This document shows, one piece after another, positions 1 to 9,600 of a stretch of 64,000 nucleotides of DNA. This DNA is from Occultella glacieicola. GTDB taxonomy: Bacteria; Actinomycetota; Actinomycetes; Actinomycetales; Beutenbergiaceae. A program made the position numbers and the translations under genes. The stretch covers positions 479,125 to 543,124 of the forward strand of contig NZ_SMNA01000003.1 of NCBI RefSeq assembly GCF_004353825.1, given 5' to 3'. Position 1 is the stretch's first letter, and each line of letters begins with the position of its first letter. The notes beneath the pieces were generated by a model, which searched no databases, had not been told where the DNA came from, and was given only the letters and a program-made list of their open reading frames with translations.

Positions 1-374
1 CCGTCCAGATTGAGCATTGCCGGACCTAACGCGCCTGCCCGGGGGTGACGCCGCGCCGCCCGGACGAGTTCATCGAGGGAGCCCGCGACCCACTGGACGT
101 CCGGGTTGGCCAGCACCAACCACTCACCGGACGCACCCGCTGCTCCGCGGTTCGCGGCAGTCCCATAGCCGAGGTTCGCACCGGTTTCCACCACCGTTGC
201 CCCATGATCGTCGGCCACCCGCCGGGCGATGGCCGGGTCCGCCCCGTTCTCGACGAACACGATCTCCACCGGCACGGTGCTCGCCGCGGCGAGTGTTTCC
301 ATGAAGTCCTCGAGTTCCGCGCCGGGATGGTACGTCACGCAGACGACGCGGATCTCGGGGACGTCGGCGTTCAT
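1..374 (-). CDS. Family 2 glycosyltransferase, rhamnosyltransferase-like (N-terminal part; runs off the left edge)
   Basis: The visible 124 residues start MNADVPEIRVVCVTYHPG and carry a GT-A nucleotide-sugar fold: a VVCVTYH first strand, a VEIVFVENGADP loop at about residues 40-50, GANLGYGTAANRGA at about 71-84 and LANPDVQW at about 92-99. The NLGYGxAANRG and NPDV elements are typical of WbbL-type rhamnosyltransferases, which add L-rhamnose to lipid-linked cell-wall linkers. The ATG overlaps the stop of the upstream cation transporter by 4 bp (ATGA), so the two are probably co-translated. The C-terminal half lies outside the window, so the acceptor is unknown. WbbL in this genomic position, near ManB and WhiB2, fits the order seen in other actinobacteria. 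Confidence 0.85.
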   Translation of the reverse strand, partial: MNADVPEIRVVCVTYHPGAELEDFMETLAAASTVPVEIVFVENGADPAIARRVADDHGATVVETGANLGYGTAANRGAAGASGEWLVLANPDVQWVAGSLDELVRAARRHPRAGALGPAMLNLD

Positions 375-1330
375 GCGACGGTCGGGCCACCCGACGGGTC
401 GGACGCGGCGGACGCCGTCGCCGGACGCCGCAGGTCCGGCTCGATGTAGATCGTCAGTTTCAGCGGCACCGACTGGCGCACGCGCACCTCGGCTGCGTCG
501 ATCGCTCGCGCGACCTCCTCGGCGTCATCGTCGCGATCCACCTCGACCTTCGCGGCCACGAGGACCTCGTCCGGCCCGAGGTGCAGGGTCCGCATGTGGA
601 TCACCGAGGTGATGCCGTCCCCCACCACGGCGGCCTCGATGGCGTCCTGGTGCTCGGGCAGGGCCGACTCACCCACGAGCATCGACTTCATCTCCAGGGC
701 GAGGAAGACCGCGATCACCACGAGCAGCAGGCCGATCGCGGCGGACCCGATCGCGTCCCAGCGGCCATCGCCGGTGATCAGGGTCATCGAGACCCCGAAC
801 AGCCCGAACACCAGTCCGAGCAGGGCGCCGGTGTCCTCGAGCAGGATCACCGGGATCTCCGGCGACCGGGACGTCTTGACGAACTTGAAGATCGGCGTGC
901 GCCCACGCACATGGTTGGCCTCGATCACGGCCGTGCGCAGGGCGAACGCCTCCAGGACGACCGCGATCAGCAGCACCACGATCGGCACCCACTGCCACGC
1001 GGTGATGGGATGCGGGTCGGAGAACTTGTGCCAGGCCTCGTAGAGGGCGAACAGCCCACCGAGGGAGAACAGGATGATCGAGACGATGAACGCATAGACG
1101 TACCGGACCCGGCCGTAGCCGAACTGGTGTACCTCGGAGGCCTTGCGCTTCGCACGCTGGCCGCCGATCAACAGCAGCGCCTGGTTGCTGGTGTCCGCCA
1201 CCGAGTGGACGGACTCGGCCAACATCGAACTCGAGCCCGTCAGCAGCCAACCGACGAACTTCGCGATCGCGATCCCGAGGTTCGCGAAGAGTGCGGTGAT
1301 GACTGCCTTGGTGCCCCCGCTTGCGGCCAT
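371..1330 (-). CDS. Cation diffusion facilitator family transporter (copy A, 319 aa)
   Basis: This is an integral membrane divalent-cation/proton antiporter of the CDF family (Zn, Fe, Mn or Co efflux; the ion is not predictable here). About six membrane segments are visible. The second carries HSVAD (H-x3-D metal site) after SSSMLAES, followed by HQFGYGRVRYVYAF, and the fifth carries LEDTGALLG. A cytoplasmic C-terminal ferredoxin-like domain ends in LTIYIEPDLR. I chose ATG at 1330 (MAASGG) because it aligns with copy B; the frame stays open further upstream but lies over the intergenic spacer and copy B. It is closely related to copy B along its whole length and is separated from it by 95 bp. 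The gene ends by overlapping the GT2 start. Confidence 0.93.
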   Translation of the reverse strand: MAASGGTKAVITALFANLGIAIAKFVGWLLTGSSSMLAESVHSVADTSNQALLLIGGQRAKRKASEVHQFGYGRVRYVYAFIVSIILFSLGGLFALYEAWHKFSDPHPITAWQWVPIVVLLIAVVLEAFALRTAVIEANHVRGRTPIFKFVKTSRSPEIPVILLEDTGALLGLVFGLFGVSMTLITGDGRWDAIGSAAIGLLLVVIAVFLALEMKSMLVGESALPEHQDAIEAAVVGDGITSVIHMRTLHLGPDEVLVAAKVEVDRDDDAEEVARAIDAAEVRVRQSVPLKLTIYIEPDLRRPATASAASDPSGGPTVA

Positions 1331-1425
1331 GTGTGTCCGTCCCGATCGTTCGTCGTGCACTGCCGCGACGAATGCTACCCAATGCCGCAGGTCCCCCAGC
1401 GTGGCTGCGTCGGCCGGTCGGGGTC

Positions 1426-2352
1426 TCAGTCGTCGGCGGCGAGACGATGCCGCAGGTCCGCCTCGAGGTAGATCTGCACCTCGAGCGGCACGGTTGCCCG
1501 AATCCGTGCCTCCGCCCCATCGATGGCGGTGGCCACGGCACGGGCATCCGCGTCGGGCGCCACCTCGACCTTCGCGGCCACCAGGAGCTCCTCGGGTCCC
1601 AGGTGCAGCGTGCGCATGTGGATGACCGAGAGCACCCCGGGCCCGGGAATGGCCGCCTCGATCGCGGCCTGGTGCTCCGGCAACGCGGACTCGCCCAGGA
1701 GCAGCGAGCTCATCTCGATCGCGAGGAACACCGCGATGGACACCAGGAGCAGGCCGATCGCCGCGGACCCGATCGCGTCCCAGCGCCCGTCTCCGGTTGC
1801 CAGGGTCATGCCCACCCCGAACAGCGCGAAGACCAGCCCGATCAGCGCACCGAAGTCCTCCAGCAGGATCACCGGTAGTTCGGGCGCGCGTGACTGGCGC
1901 ACGAACGCGGTCAGGCCCGTGCTGCCCCTGGCATGGTTGGCCTCGCGGACCGCGGTACGGAAGGAGAGTCCCTCCATGACGAGGCCCAGCACCAGGACCG
2001 CCACGGGCACCCACCGCCACTCCTCGATCGGGTGCGGGTCGGAGAACTTGTGCCACGCCTCGTACAACGCGAAGCACCCACCGAGGCTGAACAGGACGAT
2101 CGAGACGAGGAACGCGTAGACGTAGCGGACCCGGCCGTAGCCGAACTGATGCACGGCCGAGGCTGCCCGCCGGGACCGTCGGCCGCCGATCAGCAGGAGC
2201 GCCTGGTTGCCCGAGTCGGCCACCGAGTGCACGCCCTCGGCGAGCATCGAACTCGAACCGGTCAGCGCGTACGCCACGAACTTGGTGACGGCGATCCCGA
2301 GGTTCGCCGACAGTGCGGCCACGACGGCCTTCGTGCCACTACCCGTGGACAT
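1426..2352 (-). CDS. Cation diffusion facilitator family transporter (copy B, 308 aa)
   Basis: This is a paralogue of the neighbouring copy A and shares the same blocks: TGSSSMLAEGVHSVADSGNQ (metal-binding H-x3-D), HQFGYGRVRYVYAF, LYEAWHKFSDPHPI, ILLEDFGALIG and IHMRTLHLGPEELLVAAKVEV. It is a predicted six-segment inner-membrane metal exporter with a C-terminal cytoplasmic dimerisation domain. The two copies differ most at the N-terminus, in the loop around GSTGLTAFVRQSRAP, and in the C-terminal tail. The start ATG is 39 bp downstream of the Trm112-like gene. Tandem duplication with both reading frames intact suggests a heterodimer or divergent specificity, which is inference. Confidence 0.92.
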   Translation of the reverse strand: MSTGSGTKAVVAALSANLGIAVTKFVAYALTGSSSMLAEGVHSVADSGNQALLLIGGRRSRRAASAVHQFGYGRVRYVYAFLVSIVLFSLGGCFALYEAWHKFSDPHPIEEWRWVPVAVLVLGLVMEGLSFRTAVREANHARGSTGLTAFVRQSRAPELPVILLEDFGALIGLVFALFGVGMTLATGDGRWDAIGSAAIGLLLVSIAVFLAIEMSSLLLGESALPEHQAAIEAAIPGPGVLSVIHMRTLHLGPEELLVAAKVEVAPDADARAVATAIDGAEARIRATVPLEVQIYLEADLRHRLAADD

Positions 2353-2391
2353 CTTCGCCTCTTCCCGCCCACCCGCCGCGGTGGAACGTCC

Positions 2392-2601
2392 TCAGACCTT
2401 CCGGGCCTCGTGGACCAACAGCACGGGCACGCCGCCGCGGACCGGGTAGGCCAGCCGGGGCGACCCACCGGTGTTGACCAGCTCCGGCTCGCCGTCGGGG
2501 CCGACACCGTCCACCAGTTCGGTCCCGGTGAGCGGGCAGCGCACGATCGCCCGCAGCCATTCCTCGATCGGCACCGTGACGCCGGGTCGGGGCTCAGTCA
2601 T
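2392..2601 (-). CDS. Trm112 family small protein (69 aa)
   Basis: A short cytosolic protein that starts MTEPRPGV and contains WLRAIVRCPLTGTELV and LAYPVRGGVPVLL, the usual beginning and end of bacterial Trm112/YcaR-like proteins. In other organisms Trm112 proteins act as zinc-binding activators of methyltransferases; bacterial versions are less well understood. The usual CPxC knuckle is reduced to CPLT here, so zinc binding is doubtful. The start overlaps the manB stop by 8 bp, and GAGGAGG sits about 7 bases upstream, which settles the start over a longer in-frame extension. A Trm112-like gene directly after manB is a common actinobacterial arrangement. Confidence 0.85.
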   Translation of the reverse strand: MTEPRPGVTVPIEEWLRAIVRCPLTGTELVDGVGPDGEPELVNTGGSPRLAYPVRGGVPVLLVHEARKV

Positions 2602-4069
2602 GGGTGACCTCCTCTCCCTCGCGGACGAGTGCGAGCACGCCGTCACGGATCTTGATCATGATGTCCGAGTCCTGGGCCTCGACGTTCAGCCGCAGCAGCG
2701 GTTCGGTGTTGGAGCTGCGCAGGTTGAACCACCACCGTGGGGTCTGGTCCCAGTGGGTGAAGGTGAGCCCGTCGAACTCCTCCACGGTGACGACACCGGC
2801 GTCGATGTCGTCGGAGAACGCCTGCCGCACCCGCTCGCGGGCCGCGTCCACGTCGGCCACGCGCGAGTTGATCTCCCCCGAGGCGGAGTACGGGGTGTAG
2901 ATCTCGGAGAGCGCGGAGAGCGGGATATCGGCCGTGCCGAGGGCCTGGAGCACGTGCATGGCGGCGAGCATGCCGGTGTCGGCGAACCAGAAGTCCCGGA
3001 AGTAGTAGTGGGCGCTGTGCTCGCCGCCGAACACGGCATCCTCGGCGGCCATCTGCGCCTTGATGAAGGAGTGCCCCACCCGGGTCCGCACGGCACGGCC
3101 GCCTGATCCCTCCACGAGCTCGGGTACCGCTCGGGAGGTGATCAGGTTGTGGATGATGGTGGCGGTCCGGCCGGCCGCCTTCTCCTTCTCCAGTTCCCGC
3201 AGGCCCACCAGGGCCGTGATCGCGGACGGGTTCACGGCCACGCCACGTTCGTCGACCACGAAGCACCGGTCCGCGTCGCCGTCGAACGCCAACCCGATGT
3301 CCGCCTCCTCGGCGACGACGGCGGTCTGCAGGTCGATCAGGTTCTTCGGCTCGAGCGGGTTCGCCTCGTGGTTGGGGAACGTACCGTCGAGCTCGAAGTA
3401 CATCGGCACCAGGGTCAGTCCGAGGTCCGCAAGGCCGGCATCGGTGCCGAGCACGGCGCCCGCGGTGAGTCCGGCCATGCCGTTGCCGGCGTCGATGACG
3501 ACCTTCATCGGGCGCACCCCGTCCAGCGACACCAGCGAGCGCAGGTGGCCGGCGTAGTCGGGTAGCAGGTCCCGCTCGGACAGCGTGCCCGCCGGCTCGG
3601 CGGCGGGAATGCCTTCGGCGAGGTAGGCGGCGGCGAGCGCATGCACGTCGGCCAGCCCCGTATCACGCCCGACCGGCCGGGCACCCGCGTGGCACATCTT
3701 GATGCCGTTGTACTGGGCCGGATTGTGGCTGGCGGTGAACATCGCACCGGGCAGGTCGAGGCTGCCGGAGGCGAAGTAGAGTCCGTCGGTGGACGCGAGA
3801 CCGATGTCGGTGACGTCCACGCCACGCCAGGTGACGCCGTCGGCGAAGGCGACCACCAACTCCGGTGAGGACGCCCGCATGTCGTGGCCGATCACGACGG
3901 CGGACTTGTGCGCCGGGGTGGCGACCACGTCCGCGAAGGCGGCGCCGAGGGCGCGAGCGACGTCCGCGTCGAGTTCGCCGGGAACGAGGCCGCGAATGTC
4001 ATAGGCCTTGACGATGGCGTCGAGACGCTCGGAGTCGCGAGGATCACGCGGCTCGGGAAGATCATTCAC
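2594..4069 (-). CDS. manB: Phosphomannomutase/phosphoglucomutase (alpha-D-phosphohexomutase, 491 aa)
   Basis: Interconverts mannose-6-phosphate and mannose-1-phosphate (and probably the glucose forms) ahead of GDP-mannose for cell-wall glycans. All four family signatures are present: the phosphoserine loop TASHNP at about residues 112-117, the Mg site DGDAD at about 263-267, the sugar-binding loop GEHSAHYYF at about 349-357 and the C-terminal phosphate site RSSNTEP. The sugar loop has Ala where GEHSGH is more usual. The GTG start gives VNDLPEPRDP and lies 23 bp after the DUF3499 stop; there is no good alternative start before KAYDIRG. It is cotranscribed with DUF3499 and the Trm112-like gene. 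Length is normal for the family. Confidence 0.95.
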   Translation of the reverse strand: MNDLPEPRDPRDSERLDAIVKAYDIRGLVPGELDADVARALGAAFADVVATPAHKSAVVIGHDMRASSPELVVAFADGVTWRGVDVTDIGLASTDGLYFASGSLDLPGAMFTASHNPAQYNGIKMCHAGARPVGRDTGLADVHALAAAYLAEGIPAAEPAGTLSERDLLPDYAGHLRSLVSLDGVRPMKVVIDAGNGMAGLTAGAVLGTDAGLADLGLTLVPMYFELDGTFPNHEANPLEPKNLIDLQTAVVAEEADIGLAFDGDADRCFVVDERGVAVNPSAITALVGLRELEKEKAAGRTATIIHNLITSRAVPELVEGSGGRAVRTRVGHSFIKAQMAAEDAVFGGEHSAHYYFRDFWFADTGMLAAMHVLQALGTADIPLSALSEIYTPYSASGEINSRVADVDAARERVRQAFSDDIDAGVVTVEEFDGLTFTHWDQTPRWWFNLRSSNTEPLLRLNVEAQDSDIMIKIRDGVLALVREGEEVTHD

Positions 4070-4092
4070 GAGAGGGGAGCCTACCCGCCGGC

Positions 4093-4494
4093 TCACTCGC
4101 CGTCGTCGCGGACGACGCGCAGGTGGCCGCGGCGGCCCGCCTGCGGGGTCGGGCGGACCTGCGTCACCGGCGCCGGCGCGGCGAACTGTCCGCGGGCCGC
4201 CGGCACGGAGGGGGGTGGCGTGGCGCGGGATGCCTCCCGGACGGCGTCGGCGAGCGCGAGGAGGTCGTCCGAGCTCGGCGGTGCCGGCTCGAACTCGGTC
4301 GCCAGTCGCACCACATCCCAGCCACGCGGCACGGTCAACCGCTCGGCGTGCGCGGCGCACAGGTCATAGGTGTGCGGTTCGGCGTGGGTGGCGAGCGGGC
4401 CGAGCACGGCCGTGGAGTCGGAGTACACGTACGTGAGCGTCGCCACGGCGGGCGCCGTGCACGCGGAACGGGTGCAGCCTCGGGTCGCTCTCAC
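4093..4494 (-). CDS. DUF3499 family protein (133 aa)
   Basis: This is an actinobacteria-specific protein of unknown function. The diagnostic core is TRSACTAPAVATLTYVYSDS followed by STAVLGPLATHAEPHTYDLC and LTVPRGWDVVRL. Several Cys and His residues (GCTRSAC, DLCAAH) look like a small metal site. After residue ~70 the chain becomes Pro/Ala/Arg-rich and ends VVRDDGE. GTG at 4494 starts the conserved part; a longer in-frame extension would run into the promoter region of the divergent zincin-like gene. Its position directly ahead of manB is conserved in many actinobacteria. Confidence 0.88.
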   Translation of the reverse strand: MRATRGCTRSACTAPAVATLTYVYSDSTAVLGPLATHAEPHTYDLCAAHAERLTVPRGWDVVRLATEFEPAPPSSDDLLALADAVREASRATPPPSVPAARGQFAAPAPVTQVRPTPQAGRRGHLRVVRDDGE

Positions 4495-4567
4495 GAGATG
4501 AGAGGCTACCCCCTCCCCCCGGTGTCCTCGACGATCCCACGCCGCCCGGGTCTGGCACCCTGGGGAC

Positions 4568-5047
4568 ATGAGCCAGGAACCGTCCACTCCGCCGGCGAGC
4601 GACCTCAGTCGTGTGGTGTTGCCGTCCCGTCGTGGCTCCACCCGCCGGGACCGGCGTGGCCGCGGGCTCCGGGGGCCGGTGCTGCCGCCGACGCTGCCCG
4701 GCTGGCGCACACGCGCCGAGCGGTTCGACGAGACCCTGCTCGCCACCGTCGAACGGTTGGAGAAGCATCTGGGCTCCGAACTCGACGGCGTCGAGTTCGC
4801 CGTCGAGGAGGTGCCCCCGTCCGCCCCGGCGCCGTGGGAGACCGGCGCCGTCCCCTTGGGGCGGTACTTCCCGGCCGACCCCGCGGCCGGCCTCAGCCAC
4901 CGGATCGTCGTCTACCGGCGGCCGGTGGTCGGTCGGTCAGCGGACGCCGACGACGTCACGGCCCTGGTCCGCGACGTCCTGGTGGAGCAACTCGCACAGA
5001 TGCTCGGGCGCGACCCCGAGGACATCGATCCGACCTACCGGGACTGA
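4568..5047 (+). CDS. Metallopeptidase-family (zincin-fold) protein lacking HExxH, 159 aa
   Basis: It resembles the small actinobacterial metallopeptidase family found beside DUF3499. A basic N-terminal tail (residues 1-45, with RRGSTRRDRRGRG) is followed by a compact fold with ERFDETLLATVERLEKHLG, GVEFAVEEVP, PLGRYFP and RIVVYRRPV. The final helix reads VLVEQLAQMLGRDPEDIDP, where active relatives carry HELGHHxG, so the catalytic histidines are absent and peptidase activity is unlikely. ATG at 4568 is the first start; the intergenic space to divergent DUF3499 is 73 bp. It converges with DUF5719, with 18 bp between the stops. Confidence 0.8.
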   Translation: MSQEPSTPPASDLSRVVLPSRRGSTRRDRRGRGLRGPVLPPTLPGWRTRAERFDETLLATVERLEKHLGSELDGVEFAVEEVPPSAPAPWETGAVPLGRYFPADPAAGLSHRIVVYRRPVVGRSADADDVTALVRDVLVEQLAQMLGRDPEDIDPTYRD

Positions 5048-5065
5048 GGTTCCGCGCGTTCCGGC

Positions 5066-6619
5066 TCAGGGACCGAGCCGCACCGCGACGCTCTGCTCCT
5101 CGTCGGCATCCGGGGTGAGGGGGATCATGGTGAGGAGTTCACCGTCGGCGGCCTGCGCGGTCAGCGCGGCGGTGGCGAGGACCGCGGTGCCGCTCACTTC
5201 GACGGCGACGGCGTCGGCCAGGTCGATCCGGTCGGTGACGCCCGTGCTGGTCCCGGCCTCGAGGTCGATCTCGACGGGGTCGCCGGTCCGGCCGGCGGCG
5301 TTCACGGTGCGCAGCGTGACCGTCTGGGGCTCGTCCAGCGGGTTCGTGAGGGCCACGCCGGCCTCATCCACCACCGAACCGAGCCCGGGAAGGGTGAGCA
5401 TCCCGTGGTCGACCGCGGTCCGCGCCGGCACCCAGGCCCGGTCCAGCACCGGCTGGTCCGGGTCGAGCTCGCCGGCAACACCGAGCCGGGTGATCATGGC
5501 GGCGCCCGTGACCGGCTGGTCGGCGCGCACCCGCACCGTCCAGGACCCGGCGGGTATCCCCGCCAGCGACACGTCGACGACCGATCCCGCCTCGAGGATC
5601 ATGTCCTCGGTGCCGGCGAGGACCTCCTCGCCGTCGGCCCCGAGCAGGGACACCGTGGCCGTGGTGGGCGACTCATTGGGATTCGCGAGCCGGACCACGG
5701 ACGGCTCCGGTGCCGTGGGGTCCGCCTCCGGCAGTGGCACCGGGCCGATGGTCAGGTCCGGGCCGGGGTCGGCCGAGGCCGTCACCACATCGGTACCCGC
5801 GGGCACCACGCCGTTGAGCGCGCTGTCCTGGATCTCGGCGGTCAGCCGCCCGCCGTCGGCGGTGACCCGGACCGCCATCCGCGGTTCGAGGGACAGGGAC
5901 TCGAGCAGGATCGACTCGGCGGCGCCGGGCCCCACGAGGATGGGGTTGCCCGCGCTGACCTGACCGGCCGCCCCCCAGATGTCCACGCTCGCAGCGACCG
6001 GGGTGTCTCCTGGGTTCGTCAGCGTCAGCCGGGCGCTCGAGCCGAGTTCGGTCGCCCCGCCCACCAGCCAGATGCTGGAGGAGGGCGCCTGGCACTCGGA
6101 TGCCGTCAGGCCGCGCAGGTCGCCGCTGTCGAGCCTGGCCGCCGATGCGCCGGCCGCGAGCGCGGTGGCGGTCCCATCCGGTTCGGCGCGGAGCACGGCC
6201 GGCCCGCTCGGGTCGCTCTGGCTCAGGTAGCGGACGTCCCCGGTGGCCGGCACCTCGATCGGGTCGGCGCCGATGGCCGACCAGGTCGCGGCAGGCGCCT
6301 CACGGCCGTCACGACCCAGCACCACGGCCTCCGCCACGGCGGCGAGCTCCACGCCACCGGAGCCGAACTCGTCGTCGTAGTCGATGTCCGCGCCGTCATC
6401 GGTGGCCAGGCGTGGGGGGCCGGAGCAGACCAGCGACAGCGGGCCGGCGCCGACGTCGATCTCCGGAGGCGGGACGGTCGTGACCTCCGGCGGTGGGGAG
6501 AGAGTCGCCGCGCCGACCACCACCCCGGTGAGGCCGAGCACGATCAGGCCGGTGGTCGCGGCGCCCACCCCACGGGCCACGGCCCGAAGGCGCGGGTTGA
6601 GACGAGGCGTCGACGGCAT
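5066..6619 (-). CDS. DUF5719 family secreted or membrane-anchored protein (517 aa)
   Basis: A predicted N-terminal membrane anchor or signal (about residues 19-42, GAATTGLIVLGLTGVVVGAA) is followed by a long extracytoplasmic beta-rich region with repeated NPGDTPVAASV-, NPNESPTTATV- and NPLDEPQTVTL-like modules at about 225, 340 and 445. These look like Ig- or filamin-like sandwich repeats. No catalytic motif is visible. Its ATG overlaps the stop of the giant glycosyltransferase by one base (TGATG), so the two are translationally coupled. The pair is conserved downstream of WhiB2 in actinobacteria. A periplasmic partner of that glycosyltransferase is a reasonable guess, not shown here. Confidence 0.85.
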   Translation of the reverse strand: MPSTPRLNPRLRAVARGVGAATTGLIVLGLTGVVVGAATLSPPPEVTTVPPPEIDVGAGPLSLVCSGPPRLATDDGADIDYDDEFGSGGVELAAVAEAVVLGRDGREAPAATWSAIGADPIEVPATGDVRYLSQSDPSGPAVLRAEPDGTATALAAGASAARLDSGDLRGLTASECQAPSSSIWLVGGATELGSSARLTLTNPGDTPVAASVDIWGAAGQVSAGNPILVGPGAAESILLESLSLEPRMAVRVTADGGRLTAEIQDSALNGVVPAGTDVVTASADPGPDLTIGPVPLPEADPTAPEPSVVRLANPNESPTTATVSLLGADGEEVLAGTEDMILEAGSVVDVSLAGIPAGSWTVRVRADQPVTGAAMITRLGVAGELDPDQPVLDRAWVPARTAVDHGMLTLPGLGSVVDEAGVALTNPLDEPQTVTLRTVNAAGRTGDPVEIDLEAGTSTGVTDRIDLADAVAVEVSGTAVLATAALTAQAADGELLTMIPLTPDADEEQSVAVRLGP

Positions 6620-9600
6620 CAGGTGTCCTCCAGCCGGCGGCGCCGGGTCGGCAGCGCGAGCAGCACGGTGAGCGTGAGGATCACGATGGTGACCACCCGC
6701 CAGGGCGCGTGCAGCGCGGGTTCGTAGCGTGCCTCGATGGTCCCGACGGCGCCGTCCGGGATGCTGAACGCCTGCCGCCAGTCCACCTCGACGGACCGCA
6801 GCGGTTGTCCGCCGATCCAGGCCCGCCAGGCCGGGTCGGCCCGTTCCGCGAGGATGAGGGTCCGGCCCGTCCCGGTCACCGGGATCCGTCCCTCTGCGGT
6901 GACGCCGGAGGAGGGCACGGTGACCGGCGCCGTCCCGGCGTCGTCGACCACCTGGGCCCGGCCGACCGAGGTGTCGGTGCTGCCCTCGCCGAGATTGACG
7001 CGCCAGATCACGCCGCTGTCGTTCTCGGTCACCCGGTCCAGACCGAGAACCGAGTCCAGCAACGCCACCAGCCGGCCGCGTTCGGTGGGGTCGGCGAGGA
7101 CGCCGCTGGCGTTCGCCTCCGCGGACGGCACGACCACGACCGCGACGGCGTGGGTCGCCAGGGCGGCGGCTGCGTCCGTCGCGGAGCCGGATGCGAGAGC
7201 GGCGACGAGCTCGGCCAGGTCGGCGTCCGCGGCGTCCAGGACCTCCGGGTCGGCCGGGTCGGTGGCCGACTCGACCCGCACCAGGCCCGCGAGCGCGACG
7301 GCGCTCGCGGTCTCGGTCAGTTGTGGGCCGTCGCCGCGCCACAACTGGGTGTCCAGGCCGTCCGCCGTGGGGGTCAGCGCCAGGACCCGGGCGCCCTGTG
7401 GCGGCTGCTGCACCTCGATGCCGAGTGCGGGGACCGGTTCGGCGGTCCGTGCGGTGATCCGGATCAGGGCAGCGGGCTCGGTGCCGTTGCGTTCGGCCAA
7501 CACCCGGGACGTCCACAGGGTCGCCGAGCACACCAGCCCGACCACCACGACGATGGTGGCCACGACCGCGGCCGGCTGGCGCCAGCCGAAGCTCACCTGC
7601 CGGAGGCTGCCCTTGAGCCCGTCGACGGCGCCGAGCGTTGCGGCGAGCAGCCCGAGCAGCACCAGGGACGTGCCCGGCCCGGCCCAGCCGTGGACCACCA
7701 CGTCCCCGTCGGTGCCGGCGCCCTGGCCGATGCCGACCGGGACCCGTACCGCGACCGCCGCGGTGAGCACCCCGACCGCCACCAGGAGCCAGGCGATCCG
7801 GATCGCCCGGGCCCGACCGGCGCCTCGGAACAGGGCGAGCACGGCCGCGGCGAGGACCGTTCCGGAGGCGATCAGCGGCACCACGGTCGCTGCCGTGCCA
7901 CCCAGGAACTGCACCGCGGTCGGGGCCGCCGGCCAGCCGAGGAGCGCGAGCCACCCGGGCCCGGGATCGGAGCCGAACGGTACCCCGGGGTCGGCGAAGA
8001 TCAGGCGCCATCCCCCGTCGTCGGCGGTGGCCAGTGCGTGCGACAACAGCGGGCCGAACACCACCAGCGCGGGTAGTGCCACCAGCACGAGACGCTTCCG
8101 TCCGACGGCGAGGTTGCGCCGGCGCCCGAGTGCGAGGGCGAGCACGATGAGCGCGAGGACGCCCGCGGGCAGCAGTGCCGGTGCGCCGGCGCAGGCGATC
8201 GTGAAGGCGAGGCCGGCCGCGGCGGCCGCGCCCAGGGACCCGATGTTGGAGGTCCGGGTGACCACGGTGGCGGCCTCGGGCTCATCCTCGGCCAGGTAGC
8301 CGTCGGCGGTGTTCGAGGCGATCACGGGTGGCTCGTCAGAGTCCCAGGCACCGAGGTGGGCGCGTGCGGGTACCGGCCGTCGGACCGCGGCCGTGGACTC
8401 CTCGCTCGTCGGGTCCTCGCTGCCGTCGCCGCCGGCGTCCGAGAGCTCCGTCGGCTCCTCGGCGGATACCTCCGCGGGGTCGGCCGCCTCGGGGTCCGCC
8501 AGGGCGGCCAGCCGAGCCCGTTTCGCCTCGCCGGACATGACGCCGTCCCGGGCGCTCGAGCGTGGTGAGACCCGCTGCGCCCCGACCATCCCGGAGACGA
8601 TCACGTCCCGGCGGTCCAGGCCGAGCGCCCGCATGACACCGAGGGCGACGAACGGCAGGGCGAGGTGGGCGATGACCGCGCCCAGGCGGCCCTCACCGAG
8701 GCCCAGCAGCAGCGGCGGGCCGAGCGCCCACGCGAGCGCGGCCCAGGCCCGCAACAGCACGGCGCGGGTGGCGACGCCGGCGGCGAACCAGCCACCGAGT
8801 GCGGCGAGCGGCATGGCCGCCACGAGCAGTACCGCGATGCTGATGCGCATCGGCGTGCCGAGGGGGCCACCCGTGAGCAGCGAGAGCACACCGAGGATCC
8901 CGAGGAAGGGGTCCGGCGGGCCCGCGTGACCGTCTCCGGTGCCGATCCAGGGGGCGAGCGCCGCGTCCCAGATCTGCGCGAACGTCCCGTCCACCGGTGC
9001 CAGCGCTCCGCCGAGCAACGCGCCGGAGAAGGCCACCGGCGCCATGGTCAGCAGGCTGAGGGCGGTGACGAGCAGGAGAACCACCCCGAGGGTGAGTCGG
9101 CGGCGCAGCGCCACGGCGGCCCGCTCGGCCATCTCCAGTTCACTGGGGGCCCGGCTGGCCCGGCGCTCCGTCGCGGCCTGCAGTCGGCGGTCCCAGCGCA
9201 GCCGCACCACGTCCCACCAGGAGGCTTGCAGTGGGCGTAACCGTCGGTAGGGCAGCTTCCGGGTGGCGGAGCCACGACGGCGGGCCGCGGAGATCGCCCG
9301 CGGGTGTGCCAGCACCCCCAGTGGCGCCAGGAATTCCTCGCCGGCCAGTTCGAGTTCCTTGGTGGCGACCCGCCAGAGCGCCCGGACCGGTGCCGCGACG
9401 ATCGCGGCGAGCGCCACCAGGGGGGCCAGCACCACCGGGACCTGGGTGAGCCGCACGTGCAGGATCGCCTGCCGTCGCGCACGGTACGAGTGACGGGGCT
9501 CGGGAGCGCGTGGCTCCAGGGTGCGGGAGCCGTCCGCCTCCCGCAGGCCGAAGTATCCCGAGCGGGCGTGGCGAACGACCGCGCCGGGGACCACGACCAC

